Part shown: piece by piece, positions 17,144 through 26,680 of the stretch
How positions within the stretch are numbered: position 1 is the first letter of the stretch
How the letters are laid out: every line of letters begins with the position of its first letter
Assembly (NCBI RefSeq): GCF_002993325.1
Contig: NZ_PVNO01000029.1
Coordinates: 62,001-126,000 of the forward strand
Direction of reading: 5' to 3'
DNA from: Alteromonas gracilis
Lineage (GTDB): Bacteria; Pseudomonadota; Gammaproteobacteria; Enterobacterales; Alteromonadaceae
Length of the DNA: 64,000 nt
Notes under the pieces: model-generated
Seen by the model: only the letters and a program-made list of their open reading frames with translations
Databases searched by the model: none
Told to the model about the DNA's origin: nothing
Translations under genes and position numbers: made by a program

Positions 17144-19180
17144 ATGACAACCCCTGCAATTGAAATGGTCGACGGCCTACCTATTTTTTCTGCTATTGAA
17201 CCTGAATCAATCAAGCCTGCAATCGAAAAAGCAATTGAAGCATGTAAAAGTGAGATAGAAGAAGTTGTAGCATCGAAAAATTATTCTTATGAAAATCTTG
17301 TGCTGCGATTAGAAGAAGTAGACGACCGTTTAAGCAAAATATTCTCACCTGTGTCGCATATGAACAGTGTGGTGAGTAGCGACGCGCTTCGCGAAGCTCA
17401 CGATGCCTGCTTGCCCTTGTTATCTGAATATGGCACTTGGGTTGGTCAACATGAGGGGCTGTACAATGCTTATGCCGAGCTCAAAGCATCGGAAGAGTTC
17501 GACACACTGAGCGAAGAGCAGCAGAAAGTGATTGAGAATGCTGTTCGTGATTTCACACTGTCTGGTGTCGCGCTTCCCGAAGATCAGAAGAAACGCTTTG
17601 CTGATATTCAGGCAAAACTTAGTGAGCTATCGTCGACATTTTCTAATAACGTGATGGACGCTACCATGGGGTGGACTAAGCATGTTACAGATGAAGCCGA
17701 GCTTGCCGGTATGCCAGAATCAGCTTTAGAAGCCGCAGCGCAAGCGGCGCATCAAAAAGATTTGCAGGGATGGTTGTTTACATTAGATATCCCTTCTTAT
17801 CTGCCAGTTATGCTTTATGCGGATAATCGAGACCTGCGCGAAGAAATGTATCGCGCTTATTCTACCAAAGCGTCAGAGCAGGGCCCGAATGCAGGCAAAT
17901 GGGATAACACTGACATCATAAAAGAAACCCTTGTGCTTCGCACCGAACTTGCTGAGCTACTCGGTTTTAGTAGCTACGCGGAACGTTCCCTTGCGACAAA
18001 AATGGCTGACTCTACTGACCAGGTTATCGGTTTCTTGCGCGATTTGGCTGCAAAGTCTAAACCTCAAGCCGAACGTGAGCTAGAAGACGTAAGAACGTAC
18101 GCTAGTGAGAAACATGGAGTGACAGACTTAGCTGCTTGGGACTTACCTTACTACAGCGAAAAACTGAAGCAGGAAAAGTACACCATTTCTGATGAGATGT
18201 TGCGCCCTTACTTTCCTGAAGACAAAGTACTTTCAGGTTTGTTTGAAGTGGTGCACCGTCTTTACGGCCTCAAAATCATTGAGCAGCCGGGTATTGATAC
18301 TTGGCATAAAGACGTTCGCTACTTCACCATTACAGACGATGCCGATGTAATGCGCGGTAGTTTTTATCTAGACTTATATGCTCGCGCGAAAAAGCGCGGC
18401 GGTGCCTGGATGGACGAGTGTCGCGTTCGTCGTGAAAAGGTAGATGGTGAAATACAGCTTCCTGTTGCGTACCTTACTTGTAACTTCAATGCACCAGTGG
18501 GAGATAAGCCTGCGCTTTTCACTCACGATGAAGTGGTGACCTTGTTCCATGAATTTGGCCACGGTATCCATCACATGCTTACTAAAATGCGTGTTGCGGG
18601 TGTTTCTGGTATCAACGGCGTTCCATGGGATGCGGTAGAATTACCTAGCCAGTTTTTGGAAAACTGGTGCTGGGAAGAGGATGCTCTCAACTTTATCTCA
18701 GGGCATTACGAAACCGGTGAGCCGTTACCGGCTGACTTGTTAGAGCGGATGCTGGCCGCAAGAGACTATCAATCTGCAATGCAGATGGTGCGACAACTTG
18801 AATTTAGTTTATTTGATTTCCTATTACACAGCGAAAAAGGCAGTGAAGTAGACGTTCAAGCTACACTAGACAAAGTTCGTGAAGAAGTAGCGGTTGTTAT
18901 CCCACCTTCATTTAACCGCTTCCAGAATAGTTTTGGGCATATTTTCGCGGGTGGTTACGCTGCGGGTTACTACAGCTACAAATGGGCTGAGGTACTTTCT
19001 GCTGACGCTTACAGCAAGTTTGAGGAAGACGGTATTTTTAACCGCGAAACAGGCAAGGCGTTCTTAGAAAATATACTAGAGATGGGCGGTAGTAAGCCTC
19101 CGATGGATTTGTTTGTTGCCTTTAGAGGACGTGAACCTAAGGTCGATGCACTTCTTCGCCACAGCGGTATAAAGGGCTAA
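17144..19180 (+). CDS. prlC: Oligopeptidase A (M3 zinc metallopeptidase)
   Basis: This cytoplasmic zinc endopeptidase degrades short peptides, including cleaved signal peptides. The zinc motif HEFGHGIHH lies at about residue 470, with a downstream Glu in the usual position (PSQFLENWCWE). From the ATG at 17144 it is 678 residues, close to the 680 of E. coli PrlC. The longer reading frame from a TTG at 17084 adds 20 residues that do not resemble the family, so it was not used. The next gene follows after 6 bases, suggesting one transcript. The MITE-like element ends just upstream. Confidence 0.95.
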   Translation: MTTPAIEMVDGLPIFSAIEPESIKPAIEKAIEACKSEIEEVVASKNYSYENLVLRLEEVDDRLSKIFSPVSHMNSVVSSDALREAHDACLPLLSEYGTWVGQHEGLYNAYAELKASEEFDTLSEEQQKVIENAVRDFTLSGVALPEDQKKRFADIQAKLSELSSTFSNNVMDATMGWTKHVTDEAELAGMPESALEAAAQAAHQKDLQGWLFTLDIPSYLPVMLYADNRDLREEMYRAYSTKASEQGPNAGKWDNTDIIKETLVLRTELAELLGFSSYAERSLATKMADSTDQVIGFLRDLAAKSKPQAERELEDVRTYASEKHGVTDLAAWDLPYYSEKLKQEKYTISDEMLRPYFPEDKVLSGLFEVVHRLYGLKIIEQPGIDTWHKDVRYFTITDDADVMRGSFYLDLYARAKKRGGAWMDECRVRREKVDGEIQLPVAYLTCNFNAPVGDKPALFTHDEVVTLFHEFGHGIHHMLTKMRVAGVSGINGVPWDAVELPSQFLENWCWEEDALNFISGHYETGEPLPADLLERMLAARDYQSAMQMVRQLEFSLFDFLLHSEKGSEVDVQATLDKVREEVAVVIPPSFNRFQNSFGHIFAGGYAAGYYSYKWAEVLSADAYSKFEEDGIFNRETGKAFLENILEMGGSKPPMDLFVAFRGREPKVDALLRHSGIKG

Positions 19181-19186
19181 GCGGCT

Positions 19187-19876
19187 ATGGCTGAGTCTTT
19201 TCAAACTATTTACCGCCGAGCGTGCGAGCGCAAAGGCGGCGAGAGGGTGCTTGAAGCAATGCTTCGAGCGCCTCTTACTAAGGCAAACGTTGAAAAAATC
19301 TCAGATGATCGTTTTTTGGCAGCTATGACCAAGCAGGTCTTCAAGTCTGGATTTGTGTGGCGTGTAATTGAACAAAAGTGGCCTGACTTCGAAACGGTAT
19401 TTTTCGGTTTTGACGTGGACAAAGTGTTGTTGATGCCTGATGAAATGTTAGAGCAAAAAGCATCTGACAAACGCATTGTAAGGAACTATAAAAAAGTCAC
19501 AACCGTTCGCGATAATGCCATGATGATTAAAGATGTTGCCCTCGAATACGGCAGTTTTGGGAAGTTTGTCGCGAGCTTCGAAAAAGATAACATCACAAGC
19601 TTGTGGGAGTTTATGAAAAAGCGCGGCGCGCGGCTTGGTGGAAATACCGGCCCCTACATGCTTCGGGCGTTGGGTATTGATACTTTTTTATTTTCTCGCG
19701 ATGTCGAGGATTACCTGAGAAAGCACGATATTGTTGACGGCGGTTTAACATCTAAAAAATCATTATCCTCAGCGAACGCAGCCTTCGCGCAATGGCATCG
19801 TGAAAGCGGGCGTTCTCTTCAAGAAATAAGCGCTATCGTGGCGTTCAGTTGGGGAACCAACAATAGGCCAGTCTAG
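19187..19876 (+). CDS. DNA-3-methyladenine glycosylase I-like protein
   Basis: This 229-residue protein resembles the Tag family of helix-hairpin-helix base-excision glycosylases that remove 3-methyladenine. Family-like stretches are SDDRFLAAMTKQVFKSGFVWRV, SDKRIVRNYKK, VRDNAMMI and LGGNTGPYMLRALG. It lacks the N-terminal Cys-x-Trp zinc-binding start of E. coli Tag, so it is a divergent subgroup and activity is inferred. It lies 6 bases after prlC and is probably co-transcribed. A 20-bp palindrome follows the stop. Confidence 0.75.
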   Translation: MAESFQTIYRRACERKGGERVLEAMLRAPLTKANVEKISDDRFLAAMTKQVFKSGFVWRVIEQKWPDFETVFFGFDVDKVLLMPDEMLEQKASDKRIVRNYKKVTTVRDNAMMIKDVALEYGSFGKFVASFEKDNITSLWEFMKKRGARLGGNTGPYMLRALGIDTFLFSRDVEDYLRKHDIVDGGLTSKKSLSSANAAFAQWHRESGRSLQEISAIVAFSWGTNNRPV

Positions 19877-19886
19877 AGAAAAAGGG

Positions 19887-19906
19887 GCGCATTAAGCTTA
19901 ATGCGC
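19887..19906. repeat. Perfect 20-bp palindrome after the glycosylase gene
   Basis: GCGCATTAAGCTTAATGCGC is fully self-complementary and lies 11 bases past the stop codon. There is no T-run, so it is a weak terminator at best; it could be a transcript 3' hairpin. Confidence 0.5.
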
Positions 19907-19988
19907 AACTCGGGCATAAAGCTTTTGCTTGGCAACACAATCCTATACACTTCAGCATTAAGAAAAATATTTAAACTACAGGACTGTC

Positions 19989-20774
19989 ATGAACGACAAT
20001 CAAACTCCCGCTACGCAAGTAGACACTGCAACCGAGCAAACAACCCACTTCGGTTTTAAACAGGTTGATAAAGGCCAAAAAGCGTCCTTAGTTGCTAATG
20101 TTTTTGATTCAGTAGCGGCGAAGTACGACGTCATGAACGACCTTATGTCGATGGGTGTTCACCGCTTGTGGAAACGCTTCACTATTGATTGTAGTGGAGT
20201 GCGTGCGGGCAATAAGGTATTGGACATTGCAGGTGGCACTGGCGACCTTACGGCAAAATTCTCTCGCCTGGTAGGTCCAACGGGGCGAGTTACCCTTGCC
20301 GATATCAATTTGTCTATGTTGAAAGTAGGACGCGACAAATTGCGCGACCGCGGCTTGGTTAGCAATATTGATTATGTTCAGGCAGATGCTGAGGCGCTGC
20401 CGTTTCCGGACAATCACTTCGACGTTGTAACAATGGCATTTGGCTTGCGCAACGTTACAGAAAAGCAAAACGCGCTTAATTCAATTTATCGTGTACTTAA
20501 GCCCGGCGGTCGGTTGTTAGTTCTTGAGTTTTCAAAGCCAACTACTGAGCAGTTGAGCAAACTTTATGACATGTATTCATTTCATATTCTGCCAAAGATG
20601 GGACAGCTTGTTGCTAACGATGCCGAAAGTTATCAGTACTTGGCGGAAAGTATCCGTATGCACCCTGATCAAGAGACATTAAAAGGGATGTTCGAGGAAG
20701 CCGGTTTCGAGCAATGTGATTACCAAAATCTCACAGGGGGCATTGTTGCGCTGCATAGAGGGTATAAGTTTTAA
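19989..20774 (+). CDS. ubiE: Ubiquinone/menaquinone C-methyltransferase
   Basis: This SAM-dependent enzyme methylates the ring carbon of demethylmenaquinone and of 2-polyprenyl-6-methoxy-benzoquinol. The 261-residue sequence shows the family start THFGFKQV, then [19 protein letters not shown], the SAM loop [25 protein letters not shown] and [14 protein letters not shown]. The C-terminus [21 protein letters not shown] is characteristic. It is the first gene of a ubiE-ubiJ-ubiB operon, overlapping ubiJ by 1 base. Confidence 0.97.
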   Translation: MNDNQTPATQVDTATEQTTHFGFKQVDKGQKASLVANVFDSVAAKYDVMNDLMSMGVHRLWKRFTIDCSGVRAGNKVLDIAGGTGDLTAKFSRLVGPTGRVTLADINLSMLKVGRDKLRDRGLVSNIDYVQADAEALPFPDNHFDVVTMAFGLRNVTEKQNALNSIYRVLKPGGRLLVLEFSKPTTEQLSKLYDMYSFHILPKMGQLVANDAESYQYLAESIRMHPDQETLKGMFEEAGFEQCDYQNLTGGIVALHRGYKF

Positions 20775-21415
20775 TGCCTACATCCGCGCTTGTGGCCGCT
20801 GCTGCTGAATCGGTAATCAATAAGATTTTGTCTTTGGATGAAGATAGTGAGACGAGGTTGAAGCCTCTTCGAGGTGCAAGACTTACCGCATTTGTATCGC
20901 CGCTTCCCTACGGTATAACGCTGTCATTTTCTGACCGTATCGATGTGCTCACTGAGCAGGGAACCTTCGAGGAAGCAGTGGCGTCTATAGGGCCAAAAGA
21001 TTGTTGTATTAAAACGTCACTTCAAACACTGCCCGAACTCAAAGAAACCAGTCAGCTTACTCGACTTATCCAGCAAAAAGCGTTGGTACTAGAGGGGGAG
21101 CTAAATGTAGCTCAACAAGTAAGCGCGCTTTTTCAACAGCTTGATATTGATGTTGAAGAGATACTGGCACAGAAAACCAATGACGTGGTTGCTCATCAAA
21201 CTGTGAAAACAGTAAACGCAGTGCATGAAAAAACAATGAAAGCACTGGCTTCCATGGGGCGGGTGCTAGGCAACGCCATGGTAGAGGAAAAGCAGCTAGC
21301 TGCTCACAAGCTTGCGGTTATGCATTTCAGCGATGAAGTGAACGAGCTTCGTGATAGAGCAGAAAATGCAGATGCGCGGCTACGCCAATTAGAAGCAAAG
21401 ATAAAGCAAGACTAA
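20774..21415 (+). CDS. ubiJ: Ubiquinone biosynthesis accessory factor UbiJ
   Basis: This 213-residue SCP2-domain protein belongs to the soluble ubiquinone-synthesis complex, where it is thought to bind the lipid intermediates. The N-terminal half is a small alpha/beta lipid-binding fold (TAFVSPLPYGITLSFSDRI). The C-terminal end forms a coiled coil (DEVNELRDRAENADARLRQL). Sequence alone is weakly conserved; the position between ubiE and ubiB, as in E. coli, supports the call. Confidence 0.9.
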   Translation: MPTSALVAAAAESVINKILSLDEDSETRLKPLRGARLTAFVSPLPYGITLSFSDRIDVLTEQGTFEEAVASIGPKDCCIKTSLQTLPELKETSQLTRLIQQKALVLEGELNVAQQVSALFQQLDIDVEEILAQKTNDVVAHQTVKTVNAVHEKTMKALASMGRVLGNAMVEEKQLAAHKLAVMHFSDEVNELRDRAENADARLRQLEAKIKQD

Positions 21416-21432
21416 TAGAAACAGGCTCATAG

Positions 21433-23061
21433 ATGCGTATTGTTAGGTTTTACCGAATTAACAAGGTACTGTTGGAACACGGTTTAGACGAGTTGATTCC
21501 AGCGAAGTGGTTACCCTGGTACGCGCGAGCAATGCGCCATACTATTTTTTGGGTGAGAAATAAGCATAAAGGAAAATCTGCCGGAGAGCGTATCACTCTT
21601 GCTCTTCAAAACCTTGGCCCAGTATTTATAAAGTTCGGTCAAATGATGTCTACCCGCCGTGACCTGCTTCCTCCGGCCATTGCAAATGAACTGGCACGTT
21701 TACAAGACAAAGTGCCGCCGTTTTCATCAGATGCTGCACAAGAGATTATTAAGCAGGCATTGGGGCTTTCTGATTTAAGCGAGCTATTTAGCGAGTTTGA
21801 AACAAAACCGTTAGCGTCCGCCTCTATCGCTCAAGTTCATGCGGCTAAGCTCAAGCACAACAACGAAGACGTTGTGGTTAAAGTGCTACGACCAGATATA
21901 CGCGATACCATAGTAGCCGATATGGAGCTATTGTTTAGCTTGGCTAGTGTATTGCAGCGCTGGCTCCCCGATGGTAAACGGTTACGCCCGGTAGAAGTGG
22001 TTGTGGAATACCGCAAAACGATAGTTGATGAACTCGATTTGCTGCGAGAATCAGCAAATGGTATTCAGCTAGGGCGCAATTTCGAAGGTTCTGATGCGCT
22101 ATATGTACCGAAAATTTACAGCGACTATTGCCGTAGTAACGTGCTTGTCATGGAGCGTATTTACGGCCTGCCTATTTCAAATATCGAAGCCCTGCTCACG
22201 CAAAATACCAACATGAAAAAATTGGCAGAGCGAGGTGTAGAAGTATTCTTTACCCAAGTTTTTCGCGACAGTTTTTTCCATGCTGACATGCATCCGGGCA
22301 ACATATTCGTGTCTACGGAACACCCTGAAAACCCAAAATACATTGCTATTGATTTTGGCATTGTGGGAACTCTTAATCGCGAAGATAAACGTTACCTAGC
22401 CGAAAACTTCATAGCGTTCTTCAATCGCGACTACCGCAAAGTCGCGCAGCTTCATGCTGATTCAGGCTGGGTGCCGCAAGATACCAACATCGATGAGTTT
22501 GAAATGGCCATTCGCACAGTGTGCGAACCTATCTTTCAAAAGCCCCTTGCTGAAATATCTTTCGGCAACGTACTGTTACAGCTATTTAATACAGCACGCC
22601 GTTTCAATATGGTTGTGCAACCCCAGCTTGTGCTGCTGCAAAAAACCTTGCTCTATATCGAAGGGTTGGGCAGACAACTTTACCCTCAGCTCGATTTATG
22701 GAAAACCGCGAAACCGTTCCTCGAAAACTGGATGAAAGAGCAAATTGGCTTCACAGCGATGATGGGTAAAGTAAAAGATAACTTGCCGTTTTGGTCAGAA
22801 AAACTGCCTGAAATGCCTGACCTGCTTTATGACAGTTTGCAGCAGCTGAAGCGCCTGCCTTTACAGCAACAAAGAGCGCATTTGGCACTGCTTCAAGAGC
22901 AGAAAAAGACAACTCAGACCACTCATTTAAGTGTGGTGGGTGCCACCTTTGTGCTCACATCCGTTATTCTGCCTACTTACGGTTTATCATGGTATTTCCC
23001 TGCATTTACTGGCCTTATAGGCGCAGTTTGCTGGTTCTTAGCTTGGCGTAAAGGGCTCTAG
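21433..23061 (+). CDS. ubiB: UbiB atypical kinase/ATPase for ubiquinone synthesis
   Basis: This 542-residue ADCK/ABC1-family protein is needed for ubiquinone biosynthesis, probably by ATP-driven extraction of lipid precursors. It has the family KxGQ-type motif in [16 protein letters not shown], the Ala-rich loop [13 protein letters not shown], and the kinase-like [10 protein letters not shown] and IDFGIVGTL motifs. Two membrane helices close the C-terminus ([17 protein letters not shown] and the following hydrophobic stretch). It is the third gene of the operon; tatABC, which follows ubiB in E. coli, is absent here. Confidence 0.97.
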   Translation: MRIVRFYRINKVLLEHGLDELIPAKWLPWYARAMRHTIFWVRNKHKGKSAGERITLALQNLGPVFIKFGQMMSTRRDLLPPAIANELARLQDKVPPFSSDAAQEIIKQALGLSDLSELFSEFETKPLASASIAQVHAAKLKHNNEDVVVKVLRPDIRDTIVADMELLFSLASVLQRWLPDGKRLRPVEVVVEYRKTIVDELDLLRESANGIQLGRNFEGSDALYVPKIYSDYCRSNVLVMERIYGLPISNIEALLTQNTNMKKLAERGVEVFFTQVFRDSFFHADMHPGNIFVSTEHPENPKYIAIDFGIVGTLNREDKRYLAENFIAFFNRDYRKVAQLHADSGWVPQDTNIDEFEMAIRTVCEPIFQKPLAEISFGNVLLQLFNTARRFNMVVQPQLVLLQKTLLYIEGLGRQLYPQLDLWKTAKPFLENWMKEQIGFTAMMGKVKDNLPFWSEKLPEMPDLLYDSLQQLKRLPLQQQRAHLALLQEQKKTTQTTHLSVVGATFVLTSVILPTYGLSWYFPAFTGLIGAVCWFLAWRKGL

Positions 23062-23356
23062 TTATTGTTACGTTGGGGTGAAATATTTATGAAATCCGTT
23101 GTTTAGTGATTAATTTGTATAGTAATCGTCCCGAAGAGTGTTATAGTGTTCTTGGCTCTTAGCCAATGTCTTTAAATAGACGCGATTTTGTATTATTTGC
23201 TATATGTTAAAACCGCTCGAGTTACCCTGTAATTTGTTGTAAGTTGTTTGTCCATTCGTAAGTAAGACCCAATACTCCGCCAATTTAAAGACTTTAAAGA
23301 AACTAAGTTACACGCGCTTATGCGCAATTTAATATGATATTTGAGGTCTATACGAC
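23062..23356 (+). promoter_or_regulatory. Upstream region and probable long leader of the cold-shock gene
   Basis: About 295 bases without a gene precede the cold-shock ATG. The region is AT-rich with TATAGT near 23140 as a possible -10. Cold-shock genes of this type commonly carry long folded leaders that change structure with temperature. The length fits, but no defined fold was established. Confidence 0.45.
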
Positions 23357-23566
23357 ATGTCTAAAGTTACAGGCACAGTTAAGTGGTTCAACGCTGATAA
23401 AGGTTACGGTTTTCTAACACAAGATAATGGCGGCAAGGACGTATTCGTTCATTTCCGTGCAATTATCTCTGACGGTTACAAAACGCTTCCAGAAGGTCAG
23501 CGAGTAGAATTTGAAGTTGAAGAAGGTCAAAAAGGTCTTCAAGCTGCTAACGTGCAAGCTATCTAA
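23357..23566 (+). CDS. CspA-family cold-shock protein
   Basis: This 69-residue single-stranded nucleic-acid-binding protein melts RNA structure during cold shock or growth transitions. The two RNP motifs are visible as KGYGFLTQ and DVFVHF; the preceding [11 protein letters not shown] is the family hallmark. It is transcribed alone, with a ~300-base upstream region and a strong terminator directly after. Which paralogue of the Csp set it represents cannot be told. Confidence 0.95.
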   Translation: MSKVTGTVKWFNADKGYGFLTQDNGGKDVFVHFRAIISDGYKTLPEGQRVEFEVEEGQKGLQAANVQAI

Positions 23567-23574
23567 GAATTCAA

Positions 23575-23600
23575 AAACGGCGGTCATTAGACCGCCGTTT
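23575..23600 (+). terminator. Terminator of the cold-shock gene
   Basis: A perfect 11-bp stem AAACGGCGGTC / GACCGCCGTTT with an ATTA loop is followed by TTCTTTC. Confidence 0.9.
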
Positions 23601-23791
23601 TTCTTTCAGCACTACTCAAAATTTTTCTGCTCCCCACTTTTGATATTCTCAAATCAACGCTTACGCGTTTTACAACCAGCCACCTCTTAATCCTTAAATA
23701 CGGCCCACAAATATTGCGTCTCGATAGGCTTTAATGCTTTACTCACCGTATTAGCTAACTTCTTCAAAGTTACTCTTTTACGGAGAGCACC

Positions 23792-24448
23792 ATGCGAATT
23801 ATCGTTTTCTTGCGAGTTTCACTGTTAATTTCACTTTTCGTCTTTACCGCGCAGTCTGCTAACGCGGAACCACAGTCCCAACCTGAGCCTGTGCAGCACA
23901 GTGATGGGAATATACTAGCTGTCGTTTTAGGTCAAAACGTTACCCGCGCCGATGCGATGCCTAATGAAAAAGAGCAAAAAGAAATAGAAGAGCAGGCTAA
24001 AGAAGATTATAACGACATGCTTGACTATGTTGTTCGTGTAAATGCTTCGACAAAAATTTATGAATTGATTTTAGAAGACTACGCGGCAAAAAAGGGAATT
24101 GAGCTTGACCAAGCTCTCGTTACTAAATTTGTGGAAAAGTTTGCCAATCAGGTGTCTGAGAAAAATAACAGTAAGCCAATTAAAGAGATTGCAGAAAAAC
24201 AGGTGATGCAGTTTCAAACTGAAAAGGCCCTGTTCGACGAGTTTGGTGGCAAGGTGATATTTCGTCAGTCTAACCCGCAAATGCCGATTGATGCATATAA
24301 GGCCTTGCTCAACCGCTATCGTGAAAATAATCAATTACAGATAATAGATAGTGCGCTTAGAGAAGCATTTTGGGATGTTTTTACTCCGCCATTTCAATAT
24401 GAAATTGCACCAGAAAATGTGAACTTTACTCAGCCATGGTGGCTGTAG
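23792..24448 (+). CDS. Exported protein of unknown function
   Basis: This 218-residue protein has a clear signal peptide (hydrophobic core then SANAEP), so it is probably periplasmic. The rest is charged and helical: a Glu/Lys-rich stretch at ~50-75, a helical middle (~80-150) and a C-terminal part ending in QPWWL. Part of the helical region is reminiscent of the chaperone-like N-terminal domain of SurA-type proteins, but this is weak. A GGAG ribosome site precedes the ATG. It stands between the cold-shock gene and an Lrp regulator, with no informative neighbour. Confidence 0.7.
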   Translation: MRIIVFLRVSLLISLFVFTAQSANAEPQSQPEPVQHSDGNILAVVLGQNVTRADAMPNEKEQKEIEEQAKEDYNDMLDYVVRVNASTKIYELILEDYAAKKGIELDQALVTKFVEKFANQVSEKNNSKPIKEIAEKQVMQFQTEKALFDEFGGKVIFRQSNPQMPIDAYKALLNRYRENNQLQIIDSALREAFWDVFTPPFQYEIAPENVNFTQPWWL

Positions 24449-24527
24449 TGCGCTGGATGAGAGAAATATATGAAGCCAGTTAACGTTGAAGCCTTATCAA
24501 TCCTTCTTATAAGAGCAGCATATCTTC

Positions 24528-25010
24528 ATGCGTAATGATAAAAGTAAAAGCATCGACGGGATTGATAAAGCCATTTTAAGGTTACTTCAAAACAATACAG
24601 AAACGCCTGTTGCAGAAATCGCAGATCAAGTAGGGTTAACAGTAACGCCCTGCTGGCGTCGCATTCAAAAGCTTGAAGAGAAGGGAATTATTTCAAAGCG
24701 CGTCGCTCTGTTACAAGCTAGGCAGCTCGGCCTTACCATGACCGTCTTTGTGCAAGTGAAAGCAGGTCGGCACGATGGAAAGTGGCTTGCTTCGTTTGCT
24801 AAGCATGCCGCATCTTTTGATGAAGTTGTAGAATGTTATCGCATGTCAGGAGAGTATGACTACTTACTTAAGGTACTTGTTACTGACATGGATTGCTTCG
24901 ACCATTTTTACAAGCGCCTTGTGAACGGTATAGAGTTCTCCGATGTCACATCGAGCTTCGCTATGGAGCAGATAAAATACACGACGGCAGTGCCGCTGAG
25001 CCATCTTTAA
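24528..25010 (+). CDS. Lrp/AsnC-family transcriptional regulator
   Basis: This 160-residue regulator has an N-terminal helix-turn-helix (KAILRLLQNNTETPVAEIADQ, then TVTPCWRRIQKLEEKG) and a C-terminal RAM ligand-binding domain (TVFVQVKAGRH, VVECYRMSGEYDYLLKVL, FAMEQIKYTTAVPL). Members usually respond to amino acids. The target is not evident from the neighbours; no amino-acid gene is adjacent. Confidence 0.93.
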   Translation: MRNDKSKSIDGIDKAILRLLQNNTETPVAEIADQVGLTVTPCWRRIQKLEEKGIISKRVALLQARQLGLTMTVFVQVKAGRHDGKWLASFAKHAASFDEVVECYRMSGEYDYLLKVLVTDMDCFDHFYKRLVNGIEFSDVTSSFAMEQIKYTTAVPLSHL

Positions 25011-25103
25011 TCGTCAGAACACCAGTGACAAACAAAAGAAGAAAAGAAAAAAACGCATGTTAAAAAAATAATGGCTTAAATTACCATTAGAAAGGCAAAA
25101 AAA

Positions 25104-25128
25104 ATGGGGCCGGTTTGACGGGCCCCAT
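25104..25128 (-). terminator. Terminator of the 54-residue gene
   Basis: The ATGGGGCC / GGCCCCAT stem has a 9-nt loop. On the minus strand it is followed by a run of eight T. It lies 5 bases past the stop of the small minus-strand gene, supporting that gene as real. Confidence 0.85.
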
Positions 25129-25133
25129 ATGAA

Positions 25134-25298
25134 TTAATTATTTTGGTCTTCAACGTGCTGTTCGGCGAATATCTTGGATTTCTTTTTGATTTTACATCCT
25201 AAGATACGCTGCGCATTCTTTCTGCCGATATAGTGAGCTACCGGATAGGGGTGCGCGCGCTTGAAGAACCGTGAGATTGAATGGAAAACATTTTCCAT
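25134..25298 (-). CDS. Small basic protein, 54 residues, unknown function
   Basis: This short gene begins MENVFHSISRFFKRAHPYP and ends KIFAEQHVEDQNN. It has a strong ribosome site (AGAAGGAG, about 7 bases before the ATG) and a strong terminator immediately downstream, the two signals that make it credible. The protein is rich in Lys, Arg and His in its centre (HYIGRKNAQRILGCKIKKKSK), has one Cys and no membrane helix. No family was recognised. It lies between the Lrp gene and the cytochrome bd pair and is convergent with the former. Confidence 0.65.
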   Translation of the reverse strand: MENVFHSISRFFKRAHPYPVAHYIGRKNAQRILGCKIKKKSKIFAEQHVEDQNN

Positions 25299-25661
25299 AA
25301 TTTGGCTCCTTCTAGTAAAAATTGCCCCATGTAAAATATAGTAATGTTACAGTTTGATGTCAACATTTATCTTCGTTAACGAATAACTACGCCATGCAGA
25401 ACGAGCTCTTTAAACAGATTTCGTTAAATCAAACAGTTACCATTTATTTTTATACTTTAGTTTAAGAAAAGGATCAGTTTTTACGCTTTTAGCTAAAATA
25501 TATGAGGAAAATAAATGAAAATACGTGAAGAGAGGCTAAAAACTATTTAATCGATAATACAGTTGGAAAGAAAGTGAACACCACTGTTTTCCAATGATGT
25601 CCACTATTACTTTAATTTATTAAACTAACAAGGAGGTGTGTCACTAAGACATACACGGGCC
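25299..25661. other. AT-rich intergenic region upstream of the small gene
   Basis: No gene is supported here. The stretch is strongly AT-rich and probably holds the promoter of the 54-residue minus-strand gene plus the 3' end of the cioB transcript. An 11-codon frame at 25515 and an isolated AAGGAGGTG at 25630 are present without a usable reading frame. No CydX-like small subunit gene was found after cioB. Confidence 0.4.
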
Positions 25662-26669
25662 TCAATAATAAGAAAGCTTTTCTGATTTACCAGAAAAGAT
25701 CTTATACACCATGGCCGTGTAGGCCAGAATAATAGGCACAACAATAACCACGCCAACAAGTAAAAAACGTAGAGAGTTTGCGTCACTGAGCGCATCCATC
25801 ACCGTCATCTGTCCAGGAATGATAAACGGATAGTAGCTTATGCCGAATGCGGCGAAGCAAAGCAAAAATACGAGTAGAGCAATAAAGAACGGAAGCCATT
25901 CGCCTTTACCTTGCGCGTCAGGTAGTTTCTTAAGCAACACACCACAAAGTGCTAAAAGCGCGAAACACGTTACCGGGATGGCGAAAAGTACATATCCCCA
26001 AGGTGCAGACAACCATAAGCCTCTCACGTCATCGTGTAAGGTTAGGTTAGCGATACTTACTGCGACAATTCCAACAGCCAGTATTCCCAAACCTCTTCTC
26101 GCCCAGTAATAGGCTTTCTGCTGAAGTTCACCTTCCGTTTTAAGTATGAGCCAGCACGAACCAATAAACGCATAGGCTGCTGTAACACCAAATGCTGCAA
26201 GTAAGGCGAAGGCTTGTGCCCAGATATCTGTGCGAAGCCCCGTTACGTAAATGCCTAACATATAACCTTGCGCTAATGTAGTAAGCAACGAGCCGTACTT
26301 AAACACCAAGTCCCATTTTCGCTTTTTCACCTGCACAACCTTGGCGCGAAAATCGAACGCTACGCCGCGAAGAATAAGCCCCAACAGCATAAAGGTTGCA
26401 GGCAAGTACAAGGTTTGTAAAAACTCACTGTGGGCTTCAGGAAAAGCAATGAGTAACAGACCTATTGCAAGTACAAGCCAGGTCTCATTTGCATCCCAGT
26501 AGGGTCCTATGGACGCAATCATATCGTCTCTGAACGCTTCTGTTCTTGGTGGGATCAATACACCTACGCCTAAGTCGTAGCCATCAAGAATGGCATAAAG
26601 TAAAACCGATAACCCAAGTAGCCCCACGTAGATATTCCCGAGCATTTCTGCTGATACATTTTCAAACAT
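25662..26669 (-). CDS. cioB: Cytochrome bd-type quinol oxidase subunit II
   Basis: This 335-residue integral membrane protein has about eight or nine hydrophobic helices. It is subunit II of a bd-type terminal oxidase that reduces oxygen with quinol electrons. Typical motifs are LYAILDGYDLGVGVLIP near the N-terminus and SIGPYWDANETWLVLA. It follows subunit I after 11 bases. The short subunit I and the absence of CydX point to the CIO (cyanide-insensitive) branch; that branch assignment is an inference. Confidence 0.9.
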   Translation of the reverse strand: MFENVSAEMLGNIYVGLLGLSVLLYAILDGYDLGVGVLIPPRTEAFRDDMIASIGPYWDANETWLVLAIGLLLIAFPEAHSEFLQTLYLPATFMLLGLILRGVAFDFRAKVVQVKKRKWDLVFKYGSLLTTLAQGYMLGIYVTGLRTDIWAQAFALLAAFGVTAAYAFIGSCWLILKTEGELQQKAYYWARRGLGILAVGIVAVSIANLTLHDDVRGLWLSAPWGYVLFAIPVTCFALLALCGVLLKKLPDAQGKGEWLPFFIALLVFLLCFAAFGISYYPFIIPGQMTVMDALSDANSLRFLLVGVVIVVPIILAYTAMVYKIFSGKSEKLSYY

Positions 26670-26680
26670 ATTTGCTCTCC

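Noticed and set aside
25515..25550. 11-codon frame after AGGAAA upstream of the small gene
   Set aside because: Too short and no terminator or conservation; likely chance.
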